Shown piece after piece: positions 18,580 through 26,806 of a DNA stretch of 64,000 nt; the first letter of the stretch is position 1; each line of letters begins with the position of its first letter. The stretch comes from an uncultured Pelagibacteraceae bacterium (GTDB lineage: Bacteria; Pseudomonadota; Alphaproteobacteria; Pelagibacterales; Pelagibacteraceae). The position numbers were made by a program, and so were the translations under genes. A model generated the notes under the pieces. It saw only the letters and a list, made by a program, of their open reading frames with translations, was not told the DNA's origin and did no database searches. The stretch lies in the NCBI GenBank assembly GCA_902585045.1, contig CACICB010000001.1:151403-215402 (forward strand), given 5' to 3'.

Positions 18580-19799
18580 TAAATTTGAAATACTTTCTTA
18601 CATTTTTTAATTGACTCGCTTAAAACATCAATATCCTCTTTACTATTATAAACTCCAATTGAAGCTCTTGCAGACGCAGGAATTCCTAATTTATCGTGTA
18701 AAATTTGACAACAATGATGACCAGCTCTAATTGCAACACCATCATCATCTAAAATTGTTGCTATGTCATGTGGATGAATTCCTTTTATTGTGAAAGAAAT
18801 TATAGATGCTCTATTTTTAGGATTTCCAATAATATTGATGGAGTTGTCTTTTCTCAATTTTTCTAAACCGTACTCAAGAATTTGACTTTCGTGTTTTTCA
18901 ATATTTTTTATTCCAAAATCTTGAATAAACTTTATTGATTTTGCGAAAGCCACTACCTCTGCTGTTTGCATTGTTCCTGCTTCAAATTTATTAGGTGAGT
19001 CTGCGTAGGTGATTTCATCTCTTTTTACCTCATTAATCATTCCACCACCTCCTTGATATGGTGGCAACGCATCTACCCATTTTTTTTTAGCATACAGAAT
19101 ACCTAATCCATTTGGACCATACATTTTATGGCAAGAAATGGCATAAAAATCACAACCTAAATCTTGTACATCTAAGACTGAGTGGGGAGCACCTTGCGTC
19201 CCATCAATTAAAACTGGAATATTTTTTGATTTTGCTAAATCTGTAATTTTTTTTATAGGCATAATGGTTCCTGTCACATTTGAAATATGAGTAAAAGCGA
19301 TCATCTTAGTTTTTTTTGTAATTTGTTTTTTGAATTCGTCGATGTCTATTTCTCCATTCTCATTTACTGATGCAAATTTAATAATTGCTCCTTTTTTTTT
19401 TCTTAAATAATGCCATGGTACATAATTTGAATGATGCTCTAACTCGGTAACAAGAATTTCATCACCATGTTTTATAAATTTTTCTCCATAGGTATTTGCT
19501 ACTAGGTTAATTGCCTCTGTAGCTCCTTTTGTAAAAATTATTTCTTCTCTAAATTGAGCGTTAACATAAGATTTAACAATATCTCTAGTTTCCTCAAATT
19601 TATTTGTGGCTTTAACTGCTAAAGTATGAACACTTCTTCCTACATTTGAAAATTCAGTTTCATAAAATCTAGACATCTCATCTATAACTACTTTTGGTTT
19701 TTGTGAAGAATTAGCGCTATCCAAATATGTTAGAGGTTTGCCTTTAATCTTTTGCTTAAAAATTGGAAATTTTGATTTTATATTATCGAATTTCATCAA
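18579..19799 (-). CDS. sufS: Cysteine desulfurase SufS
   Basis: PLP enzyme that removes sulfur from cysteine as a protein-bound persulfide; 406 residues, group II NifS-like. The Schiff-base lysine is Lys225 in ISCHKMYGP, and the catalytic cysteine is Cys363 in RAGHHCCQ, where a second Cys364 follows directly. The N-terminus LTYLDSANSSQKP is typical. It overlaps sufD by 17 bases and is followed by sufU. Confidence 0.97.
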   Translation of the reverse strand: MMKFDNIKSKFPIFKQKIKGKPLTYLDSANSSQKPKVVIDEMSRFYETEFSNVGRSVHTLAVKATNKFEETRDIVKSYVNAQFREEIIFTKGATEAINLVANTYGEKFIKHGDEILVTELEHHSNYVPWHYLRKKKGAIIKFASVNENGEIDIDEFKKQITKKTKMIAFTHISNVTGTIMPIKKITDLAKSKNIPVLIDGTQGAPHSVLDVQDLGCDFYAISCHKMYGPNGLGILYAKKKWVDALPPYQGGGGMINEVKRDEITYADSPNKFEAGTMQTAEVVAFAKSIKFIQDFGIKNIEKHESQILEYGLEKLRKDNSINIIGNPKNRASIISFTIKGIHPHDIATILDDDGVAIRAGHHCCQILHDKLGIPASARASIGVYNSKEDIDVLSESIKKCKKVFQI

Positions 19800-21027
19800 T
19801 CTGTTCCGCTATGCTTTTTTCTAGAAAAATTCTTATTTTCTCTTCTGGTACGTTATCAAAAATTTCATTTAGAAATCCTTTTATCAAAAGTTTTTTTGCC
19901 TCTATTAATTTAATACCTCTAGTCATTAAATAATGTATAGCTTCCTCATCTATGCTGCCAGAAGTAGATCCGTGAGAACACTTAACATCATCAGCATAAA
20001 TTTCTAACTCTGGCTTGGCGTTAAATTCAGCCTGATCATTTAAAATTAAAGCTTTACTTAGTTGATATGCATCGGTTTTTTGAGCAATATCTTTAACAAA
20101 TATCTTTCCTTGATAAACGCCGACGCTATCATTTTCTAAAACATTTTTAATTTTTTGATAACTTTTACAATTAGGTGCCAAATGATTTATTTGAGTTTTA
20201 ATTTCCTGATGTTCATCTTTACTTAAATTTATTCCAGATAAAATATAACAACTGCTTTTCTCTTTTTCTAATTTGATATCAATTTCAATTTTACTAAATT
20301 TAAGTCCTGAGCTTAATATGAAATTTTGATAACTTGAGTTGTAATCTTGTATGCCAGAAATATTCTTATAGAAATAACCGTTGTTTTTTGTTTTTTGCAA
20401 AATAATACTTTTTAAAATTGCGCCTTTATCAATGCTAATTTTTTCATAGGTATTTTTAATAAATTTACTTTTTTCACAAATATTATACTCGATTAGAGTT
20501 AGTTCGGAGTTTTGACTTAGTTTAATCTTATTCGAATTATTAATTATCTTGTTATTTAAGTTTGTAGTAAAATAATTATAAATTATTATTGGTTTTTTAC
20601 ATTTGTAGTTTTGTTTCACTTCCAAATTAAATCCACCGATAGATAAAGCTTTATTAAGATAATCAAGATCATTTTTAGACTCATTTTCAAAATCCTTAAA
20701 TGATTTTAGTCTCTCAGCTTTTATTTTTCCTCTTTCCTCGAATTGAAAATCACAGGATTTAAATGATCCGTTTACAAGAATGATTTTATTATGATCAAAG
20801 TCATTAATTGGTTCAATTTTTTTATCAAATTTGTAATCATAATTATTTGTAATATTCTTGAAATTCTTACTGATTATCAAACTTAAATCAGAAAATTTCC
20901 AATTTTCATTTTTTTTATTTGGAAATCCTCCTTTTAAAAACAATTCAAGGTTTTTCTTTCTATCTTCAACCTCCTTGTCATTAGAATAGGGTATTTTTTT
21001 TAAATCTATGTTAAATAATTTTTCCAT
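19783..21027 (-). CDS. sufD: Fe-S assembly protein SufD
   Basis: 414 residues, partner of SufB in the SufBC2D scaffold. The conserved C-terminal part is recognisable (AEFNAKPELEIYADDVKCSHGSTSGS, with the cysteine and the invariant histidine of KCSHG near residue 350). The N-terminal half is Asn/Lys-rich and weakly conserved, as is usual for SufD. Its start and stop interlock with sufC (one shared base) and sufS (17-base overlap). Confidence 0.94.
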   Translation of the reverse strand: MEKLFNIDLKKIPYSNDKEVEDRKKNLELFLKGGFPNKKNENWKFSDLSLIISKNFKNITNNYDYKFDKKIEPINDFDHNKIILVNGSFKSCDFQFEERGKIKAERLKSFKDFENESKNDLDYLNKALSIGGFNLEVKQNYKCKKPIIIYNYFTTNLNNKIINNSNKIKLSQNSELTLIEYNICEKSKFIKNTYEKISIDKGAILKSIILQKTKNNGYFYKNISGIQDYNSSYQNFILSSGLKFSKIEIDIKLEKEKSSCYILSGINLSKDEHQEIKTQINHLAPNCKSYQKIKNVLENDSVGVYQGKIFVKDIAQKTDAYQLSKALILNDQAEFNAKPELEIYADDVKCSHGSTSGSIDEEAIHYLMTRGIKLIEAKKLLIKGFLNEIFDNVPEEKIRIFLEKSIAEQIDEIR

Positions 21028-21761
21028 TATTTGAGATTTTCATAACCTGTTTTCTCTAATTCTTGACCTAGTTCTGCACATCCAGTCTTAATAATTTTAC
21101 CTTTTGACAATACATGAATGAAATCTGGTTTAATGTAATCGAGTAATCTCTGATAATGCGTAATAATTATAAAAGCATTATTCTTATTTTTATGAGTGTT
21201 AACCCCATCAGCGACAATTCTTAATGCATCTATATCTAAGCCTGAATCTGTTTCATCCAAGATAGCTAATTTTGGCTCTAAGAGTTTCATTTGAAGTATT
21301 TCATTTTTCTTTTTCTCGCCTCCTGAGAACCCTACATTTAATTGTCTAGATAAAAATTTTTCATCTATATTCAATTCAGAAGCTTTTTCTTTTATTAATT
21401 TTAAAAGATTTAATGTATCTAATTCTTTTTCACCTTTAGCTTTTCTAATTGAATTTAAAGAGGTTTTTAAAAAATTACTTGTGTTTACACCTGGTATTTC
21501 TAAAGGATATTGAAAAGCTAAAAAAATTCCTTTTTGAGCACGCTCTTCAATAGGAATTTCCTGTAAGTTTTTACCCTCGTATTTTAGGCTTCCGCTAATA
21601 TCATATCCGCTTTTACCGGATAAAATATTAGCTAAAGTGCTTTTTCCTGATCCGTTTGGACCCATGATAGCATGAACTTCTCCAGATTTAACTTTTAGGT
21701 TTAATCCATTTAAAATTGACTTATCATTTACTGAAGCTTTCAAATTTTGCAATTGTAACAT
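21027..21761 (-). CDS. sufC: Fe-S assembly ATPase SufC
   Basis: 244-residue ABC-type ATPase that drives conformational change in the SufBC2D complex; it is cytoplasmic despite the ABC fold. Walker A GPNGSGKS is at 34-41, the signature is FSGGEKKKNEIL, and Walker B is LAILDETDSGLD. The start shares one base with the sufB stop. Confidence 0.97.
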   Translation of the reverse strand: MLQLQNLKASVNDKSILNGLNLKVKSGEVHAIMGPNGSGKSTLANILSGKSGYDISGSLKYEGKNLQEIPIEERAQKGIFLAFQYPLEIPGVNTSNFLKTSLNSIRKAKGEKELDTLNLLKLIKEKASELNIDEKFLSRQLNVGFSGGEKKKNEILQMKLLEPKLAILDETDSGLDIDALRIVADGVNTHKNKNNAFIIITHYQRLLDYIKPDFIHVLSKGKIIKTGCAELGQELEKTGYENLK

Positions 21762-23194
21762 TATCCCACGCTCCCTTCTAAACTAATAGAAACTAATTTT
21801 TGCGCTTCAACTGCAAATTCCATAGGGAGTTGCTGTAAAACTTCTTTGCAGAAACCATTTACGATAAGACTTACTGCTTCTTCTTGATTTAGTCCTCTTT
21901 GATTACAATAAAATAATTGGTCCTCGTTAATTTTTGATGTCGTAGCCTCATGTTCAACTGTCGAAGATGAGTTTTTATTTCTTATATAAGGCACGGTATG
22001 AGCTCCACATTTATTACCCATCAAAAGTGAGTCGCATTGAGTATAATTTCTGGAATTTTTAGCCTTTGCTCCAATATCCACAAGGCCTCTATATGTATTG
22101 TCGGCTTGACCCGCAGAAATTCCTTTTGAAATAATTTTACTTTTGGTATTTTTGCCTAAGTGGATCATTTTAGTACCAGTGTCTGCTTTCTGATGATTAT
22201 TAGTTATTGCAATTGAATAAAACTCACCGACGGAATTGTCACCTTGTAAAATACAACTTGGATATTTCCAAGTTATTGCTGAACCGGTCTCTACTTGCGT
22301 CCATGAGATCTTTGAATTTTTACCTCTACATGCACCCCTTTTAGTTACAAAATTATAAATTCCACCAACTCCATCTTTGTCTCCAGGATACCAATTTTGA
22401 ACTGTTGAATATTTTATTTCTGCGTCATCTAAAGCAACTAATTCCACATTGGCTGCGTGTAACTGATTTTCGTCTCTCATCGGAGCAGTGCAACCTTCTA
22501 AATAACTTACGTAACTGCCTTTATCTGCAATAATTAATGTTCTTTCGAATTGACCAGTTTCTGATGCATTTATTCTAAAGTAGGTAGAAAGTTCCATTGG
22601 ACATCTCGTGTTTGGTGGAATGTAAACAAAAGAACCATCTGTAAATACTGCAGAGTTCAGCGTTGCAAAATAATGATCGCTAATAGGAATTACAGATCCA
22701 AGGTATTTTTTAACTAAATCTGGATGTTTTTGAATAGCCTCAGAAATAGGACAAAAAATTATTCCCTTTTTATCTAATTCTCCTTTAAAAGTTGTTGCTA
22801 CCGAAACAGAGTCAAAGACTGCATCAACTGCAACTCCACTTAATTTTTTTTGTTCATTAAGAGGGATACCAAGTTTATTATATGTTTCGATAAGTTTTGG
22901 GTCTACTTCGTCTAAACTTTTTGGTTTATCTTTCATGCTTTTTGGAGCCGAATAATAATACAAATCTTGATAATTAATTTTAGGATACTTTGGTTTTTGC
23001 CAGTTAGGCTCTTTCAAAACTTTTAATCTGTGAAATGCCTTAAGCCTCCAATCAAGCATCCATTTAGGTTCTTTTTTAATCTCAGAAATAAACCTTATAG
23101 TTTTCTCTGAAAGTCCTTTTGGAGCTTGAAAATTTTCGATCTCGGTAGTGAAACCGTACTTATAATCCTGATTTTTTAGTTCTTCGCTTTTCAT
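21761..23194 (-). CDS. sufB: Fe-S assembly scaffold SufB
   Basis: 477 residues, the cluster-building subunit of SufBC2D. Characteristic segments are [49 protein letters not shown] and the C-terminal [20 protein letters not shown], which holds the cysteine needed for sulfur acceptance and cluster assembly. Length is normal. It begins 2 bases after iscR. Confidence 0.97.
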   Translation of the reverse strand: MKSEELKNQDYKYGFTTEIENFQAPKGLSEKTIRFISEIKKEPKWMLDWRLKAFHRLKVLKEPNWQKPKYPKINYQDLYYYSAPKSMKDKPKSLDEVDPKLIETYNKLGIPLNEQKKLSGVAVDAVFDSVSVATTFKGELDKKGIIFCPISEAIQKHPDLVKKYLGSVIPISDHYFATLNSAVFTDGSFVYIPPNTRCPMELSTYFRINASETGQFERTLIIADKGSYVSYLEGCTAPMRDENQLHAANVELVALDDAEIKYSTVQNWYPGDKDGVGGIYNFVTKRGACRGKNSKISWTQVETGSAITWKYPSCILQGDNSVGEFYSIAITNNHQKADTGTKMIHLGKNTKSKIISKGISAGQADNTYRGLVDIGAKAKNSRNYTQCDSLLMGNKCGAHTVPYIRNKNSSSTVEHEATTSKINEDQLFYCNQRGLNQEEAVSLIVNGFCKEVLQQLPMEFAVEAQKLVSISLEGSVG

Positions 23195-23196
23195 AA

Positions 23197-23613
23197 TTAT
23201 TTTTGGACTGTTTTAGTAATATCTTGTAATTTTACTTTTTCAAAAAAACTATTAATGTGTTGATCTAATTGGTCCCATAAGTTGTGAGTAATACATTTTG
23301 TAGATTTATTATTACACCCTCGTTTTGAATTTTTTTTACAATTTAATGTTTTTACTTCTTCATTAACTGCAAAAATAATATTTGATAATTTAATTTCGGA
23401 GGCTGGTTTTTCTAAAACATATCCTCCTGCAGCTCCTCTTGAACTTCTTACAAGTTTATTGCTTTTCAACTTTAAAAAGATTTGTTCTAAGTAAGCCAAT
23501 GAAATATTTTGTCTTAAAGATATTTCAGACAGGCTTATAGGTCCATGCCTAGCATTAGATGCTAAATCTGCCATTGCCATAACTGCGTATCTTCCTTTAT
23601 TTGTAAGTTTCAT
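23197..23613 (-). CDS. iscR: Rrf2-family Fe-S regulator IscR
   Basis: 138-residue winged-helix regulator. The Rrf2 start [18 protein letters not shown] is clear, the recognition helix region reads [13 protein letters not shown], and three cysteines (Cys92, Cys100, Cys107) precede ITHNLW, the usual [2Fe-2S] ligand region. The frame continues 11 codons upstream, but homology begins at the ATG at 23613. As first gene of iscR-sufBCDSUTA it would sense Fe-S sufficiency and repress its own operon. A type-1-like IscR box lies 32 bases upstream, across the expected -35. Confidence 0.95.
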   Translation of the reverse strand: MKLTNKGRYAVMAMADLASNARHGPISLSEISLRQNISLAYLEQIFLKLKSNKLVRSSRGAAGGYVLEKPASEIKLSNIIFAVNEEVKTLNCKKNSKRGCNNKSTKCITHNLWDQLDQHINSFFEKVKLQDITKTVQK

Positions 23614-23644
23614 AATTAATGTTGTCTTATAACAGTTTTTTGAC

Positions 23645-23669
23645 AATTCCTACTATTTTAGTCGGGTTT
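23645..23669. promoter_or_regulatory. IscR type-1-like operator ahead of iscR-suf
   Basis: This 25-base stretch matches the type-1 IscR consensus (half-sites around GACTA and TAGTC) at 20 positions by my count. The right half TAGTCGGGTTT fits at 10 of 11; the left half has CCTACTA instead of CYGACTR. A minus-strand TATAAG (23631-23626) could be the iscR -10, which would put the operator on its -35 region. Autorepression is inferred. Confidence 0.6.
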
Positions 23670-23720
23670 AAAAAAAAATATTTGTCGCATAAAAACGTGT
23701 TATAAATCTGTGATTTTTTT

Positions 23721-23739
23721 TTTAATAATAATCATTATC
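23721..23739. promoter_or_regulatory. Fur-box-like palindrome
   Basis: The sequence TTTAATAATAATCATTATC matches the classical Fur box GATAATGATAATCATTATC at 16 of 19 positions, with the right half ATAATCATTATC perfect. It ends 4 bases before the ATG of the hydrolase gene and is about 108 bases upstream of iscR, so it could act on either promoter. High AT content raises the chance of a fortuitous match. Confidence 0.45.
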
Positions 23740-23743
23740 AATT

Positions 23744-24400
23744 ATGAAACCAAAAAGTTTAGAAATCTTTATTCCTGGTCCTGCTGGAAGACTTGAGGCC
23801 AAGTATTATAAAAATCCAAAATTCGGTTCTCCTGTCGCGATCGTTCTTCATCCTCACCCTCAGTATGGAGGGACTATGAACAATAGAATTGTGCAACTAA
23901 TGTATAATATTTTTTTAGAAAATGGTTTTTCAGTTATAAAAGTAAATTTTAGAGGAGTTGGTAAAAGTGATGGGGTGTTTGATAATGGTCAAGGAGAACT
24001 TTCTGATGCAGCAGCAGCATTAGATTGGATTGAAAGGCAAAATTTAGATTACAGTCAATGCTGGGTTTCTGGTTTTTCATTCGGATCTTTGATTTGTATG
24101 CAATTGATAATGAGAAGACCAGAAGTAAATAATTTCATAGCAGTTTCTCCACAACCTAACGTTTATGACTTTTCTTTTTTAGCTCCATGCCCCACTTCTG
24201 GTCAAGTAATCTTCAGTGAAAATGACGAATTGGTGACTAAAGAAAGTATAAATGAACTAGATAGTAGAATAAAAAGTCAAAAGGGTGTTGAGGTAATTTT
24301 TTCTAAAATAAAAAATTCAAACCATTTTTTTAAAGATAAGGAAAAAGAGTTAGCTACAGAAATTGAAAAATATTTGAAAGAAAAGACTGCTCTAATTTAA
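23744..24400 (+). CDS. Alpha/beta hydrolase (COG2945-like)
   Basis: 218 residues. The order HPHPQYGGTMNNR (about 34-46), NFRGVGKSDG and the nucleophile elbow SGFSFGSL (Ser near residue 124), with a late aspartate (ENDE) and histidine (NSNHFF), matches the COG2945 group of small serine hydrolases. Its substrate is unknown; homologues are often annotated as dienelactone-hydrolase-like. It is divergent from iscR with a 130-base gap holding both regulatory-site candidates. No ribosome-binding site is evident, and the Fur-like box nearly touches the start. The stop shares TTAA with anmK. Confidence 0.85.
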   Translation: MKPKSLEIFIPGPAGRLEAKYYKNPKFGSPVAIVLHPHPQYGGTMNNRIVQLMYNIFLENGFSVIKVNFRGVGKSDGVFDNGQGELSDAAAALDWIERQNLDYSQCWVSGFSFGSLICMQLIMRRPEVNNFIAVSPQPNVYDFSFLAPCPTSGQVIFSENDELVTKESINELDSRIKSQKGVEVIFSKIKNSNHFFKDKEKELATEIEKYLKEKTALI

Positions 24401-25512
24401 CTTTCAATAATTTTACCCCCAGTGCATGGTTTTGAACAATTTGTAGTGCTAGGAAAAGTTATTGGTAATTTTTTATAAGATCTAATTGCTAAAAAACCAA
24501 AAGCTTGGGACTCTACAAAATCCCCGTTTATTCCGAAATCATCTATCATAGAAATTTTTAATTTTTCCGAAAGATTTTTTCTAATTATTTTTATCAATAT
24601 TTTATTTTTTCTTCCTCCACCAGAAATTATAATCTCATTAAATACAATTTCATCTTCTGCTAAAAGAGAAATTGCTTCAGCAATTATACTACCTGTAAAC
24701 TCAGTGAGAGTTGCTGATCCATCCTCTAGTGTTAAACCTCTCGAAAAAGATATATCAAAATCGTTTGTATCAAACGATTTTTTCTCTCGACTTCTATTAT
24801 AATATAATTCTTGCGCCTGTTCGAAAATTATTTCATTTTTCTTTCCTCTATTAGCTAATTGTCCATCATAGTCAAATTTTTTATCAGAATTTTTTCTTAC
24901 CCAACTATCAATTAGACAATTTCCAGGTCCTATATCTTTGCTAAATAATCCATCGAAACTTGTTTTATCTTTTATAATTGTAACGTTAGATATTCCTCCA
25001 ATATTAAGAATACAAATAGGAGGTTTAATTTTTTTTTCAGTAGCTATTAATTGATGAAAAATAGGCACCAGAGGAGCTCCCTCGCCGCCATTTAGAATAT
25101 CATTTTCTCTAAAATTATAAACTATTCTCTTTCTTGTTAGTTGATATAGTAATTTTCCATCCCCTAACTGTCTCGAAATTTTTTCCATTGCATTATGATA
25201 AATTGTTTGACCGTGAAAACCGACTAAGGTAATCTCGTTATTGATTGATAACTCTTTTACAATCTTGGCATGAAATAATGTAATTTTCCTTTCTAATTCA
25301 TTAATTTCTTTTGAAAGTCTTTTAAGATCGTGGAAATTAAATATTCTCTCTTTTAAAAAATGAAAATCTTTATAGATACTAGTATCATATTCAAAATACT
25401 TATCTTTTATTGCCTCGAATTTATTAATACCATCAGAATTTATTATAGATGCGTCTACTCCATCTCCAGATGTTCCGCTCATCAAGCCTATTGATGTATA
25501 TTTTTCACTCAT
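24397..25512 (-). CDS. anmK: Anhydro-N-acetylmuramic acid kinase
   Basis: Converts 1,6-anhydro-MurNAc, released in cell-wall turnover, to MurNAc-6-phosphate. 371 residues; the family opening SIGLMSGTSGDGVDASI is complete. Also seen are GFHGQTIYHN, the ATPase-fold motif CILNIGGISN, DIGPGNCLID and ISGGGRKN. It belongs to the sugar-kinase/actin fold. No murQ is adjacent. It is divergent from tyrS (55 bases) and convergent with the hydrolase gene (4-base overlap). Confidence 0.95.
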   Translation of the reverse strand: MSEKYTSIGLMSGTSGDGVDASIINSDGINKFEAIKDKYFEYDTSIYKDFHFLKERIFNFHDLKRLSKEINELERKITLFHAKIVKELSINNEITLVGFHGQTIYHNAMEKISRQLGDGKLLYQLTRKRIVYNFRENDILNGGEGAPLVPIFHQLIATEKKIKPPICILNIGGISNVTIIKDKTSFDGLFSKDIGPGNCLIDSWVRKNSDKKFDYDGQLANRGKKNEIIFEQAQELYYNRSREKKSFDTNDFDISFSRGLTLEDGSATLTEFTGSIIAEAISLLAEDEIVFNEIIISGGGRKNKILIKIIRKNLSEKLKISMIDDFGINGDFVESQAFGFLAIRSYKKLPITFPSTTNCSKPCTGGKIIES

Positions 25513-25567
25513 ATTTTTATTTATTTATAACAAATTTCGTATAATAGTAGTTTAAATAGTAAGTGCT

Positions 25568-26806
25568 ATGAAAAATAAATTTTTAGTTGAGATGAATTCT
25601 AGGGGATATTTAAGTCAGTGTACGGACTTTGATAAACTTAAAGAAATTAGTGATAAAAAATCAATTTCTGCTTACATAGGTTTTGATTGCACAGCTAAAA
25701 GCTTACATGTTGGAAGTTTGCTTCAAATAATGATCCTCAAAATGATGCAAAAATACGGTCATCGACCAATCGTTCTCTTAGGAGGGGGTACAACACTTAT
25801 TGGGGATCCATCAGGTAAGGATGTAACAAGAAGAATTCTTGAGAAGAAAGAAATCGATAAAAATATAAAGAGTATTAAAAAAGTTTTTAATAAAATTTTA
25901 GATACTTCTAATAAATATACCAAACCTATTTATGTTGACAACGCAAAATGGCTTACAAAATTAAATTATATTAAATTTTTACGTGATATAGGTGTTCACT
26001 TTACTATAAACAAGATGCTTACTTTTGAAAGTGTCAAACTTAGATTAGAGAGAGAGCAATCGCTTAGTTATATGGAATTTAATTACATGATTTTACAAGC
26101 TTACGATTTTTACCAATTATTTAAAAAGAATAATTGCATTTTACAGATTGGAGGCTCAGATCAATGGGGCAATATTGTAAATGGAGTTGAACTTATAAGA
26201 AGGATGCTAAAAAAAGAAGCGTACGGCATAACCTCTCCATTGATTACTTTAGCATCTGGCGCAAAGATGGGTAAAACTGAAACCGGTGCAATTTGGCTTA
26301 ACCAAGATATGTTCTCTGCTTATGATTATTGGCAATTTTGGAGAAATACTGATGATAGAGATGTAAAAAAATTTTTAAACTTTTTTACTGAAATAGAAAC
26401 TAATGAAATCGAAAATCTATTTCAAAAAAAAACTAATATAAATGATCTAAAAATTTTATTAGCTAATGAAGCGACAAAAATTTTACATGGAAAAGCTGAA
26501 TCAAAGAAAGCAGAACAAACTGCCAAAGATACGTTTCATGGAAGAGGATTGGGATCAAGCCTTCCTGAGATTCTTATTGAGAAAAATGATATAATAAAAG
26601 GGGTAAAACTTCTAGATTTCTTATCAAAAAATCAAATTGTTCAATCAAAGAGTGAGGCAAGAAGAATTATTGAAAATAAAGGTTTTAAAATAAATGATGT
26701 TTTAGTTGATGAATCCAATAAAATTTTGGAAATAGCAAACTTTAAAAATGGAGTTTTAAAAATTTCTTATGGTAAGAAAAAACATTATATAGTCAAGCTT
26801 AATTAA
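25568..26806 (+). CDS. tyrS: Tyrosyl-tRNA synthetase
   Basis: Class I aminoacyl-tRNA synthetase, 412 residues. The HIGH-type motif appears as HVGS at 47-50, and KMSKS appears as KMGKT (about residue 237), a variant found in many TyrRS. The tyrosine pocket segment is LQIGGSDQWGN. A C-terminal S4-like RNA-binding region follows (about 345-412, SKSEARRIIENKGFKIN). The 3' end overlaps the convergent AsmA-like gene by 8 bases. Confidence 0.97.
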   Translation: MKNKFLVEMNSRGYLSQCTDFDKLKEISDKKSISAYIGFDCTAKSLHVGSLLQIMILKMMQKYGHRPIVLLGGGTTLIGDPSGKDVTRRILEKKEIDKNIKSIKKVFNKILDTSNKYTKPIYVDNAKWLTKLNYIKFLRDIGVHFTINKMLTFESVKLRLEREQSLSYMEFNYMILQAYDFYQLFKKNNCILQIGGSDQWGNIVNGVELIRRMLKKEAYGITSPLITLASGAKMGKTETGAIWLNQDMFSAYDYWQFWRNTDDRDVKKFLNFFTEIETNEIENLFQKKTNINDLKILLANEATKILHGKAESKKAEQTAKDTFHGRGLGSSLPEILIEKNDIIKGVKLLDFLSKNQIVQSKSEARRIIENKGFKINDVLVDESNKILEIANFKNGVLKISYGKKKHYIVKLN

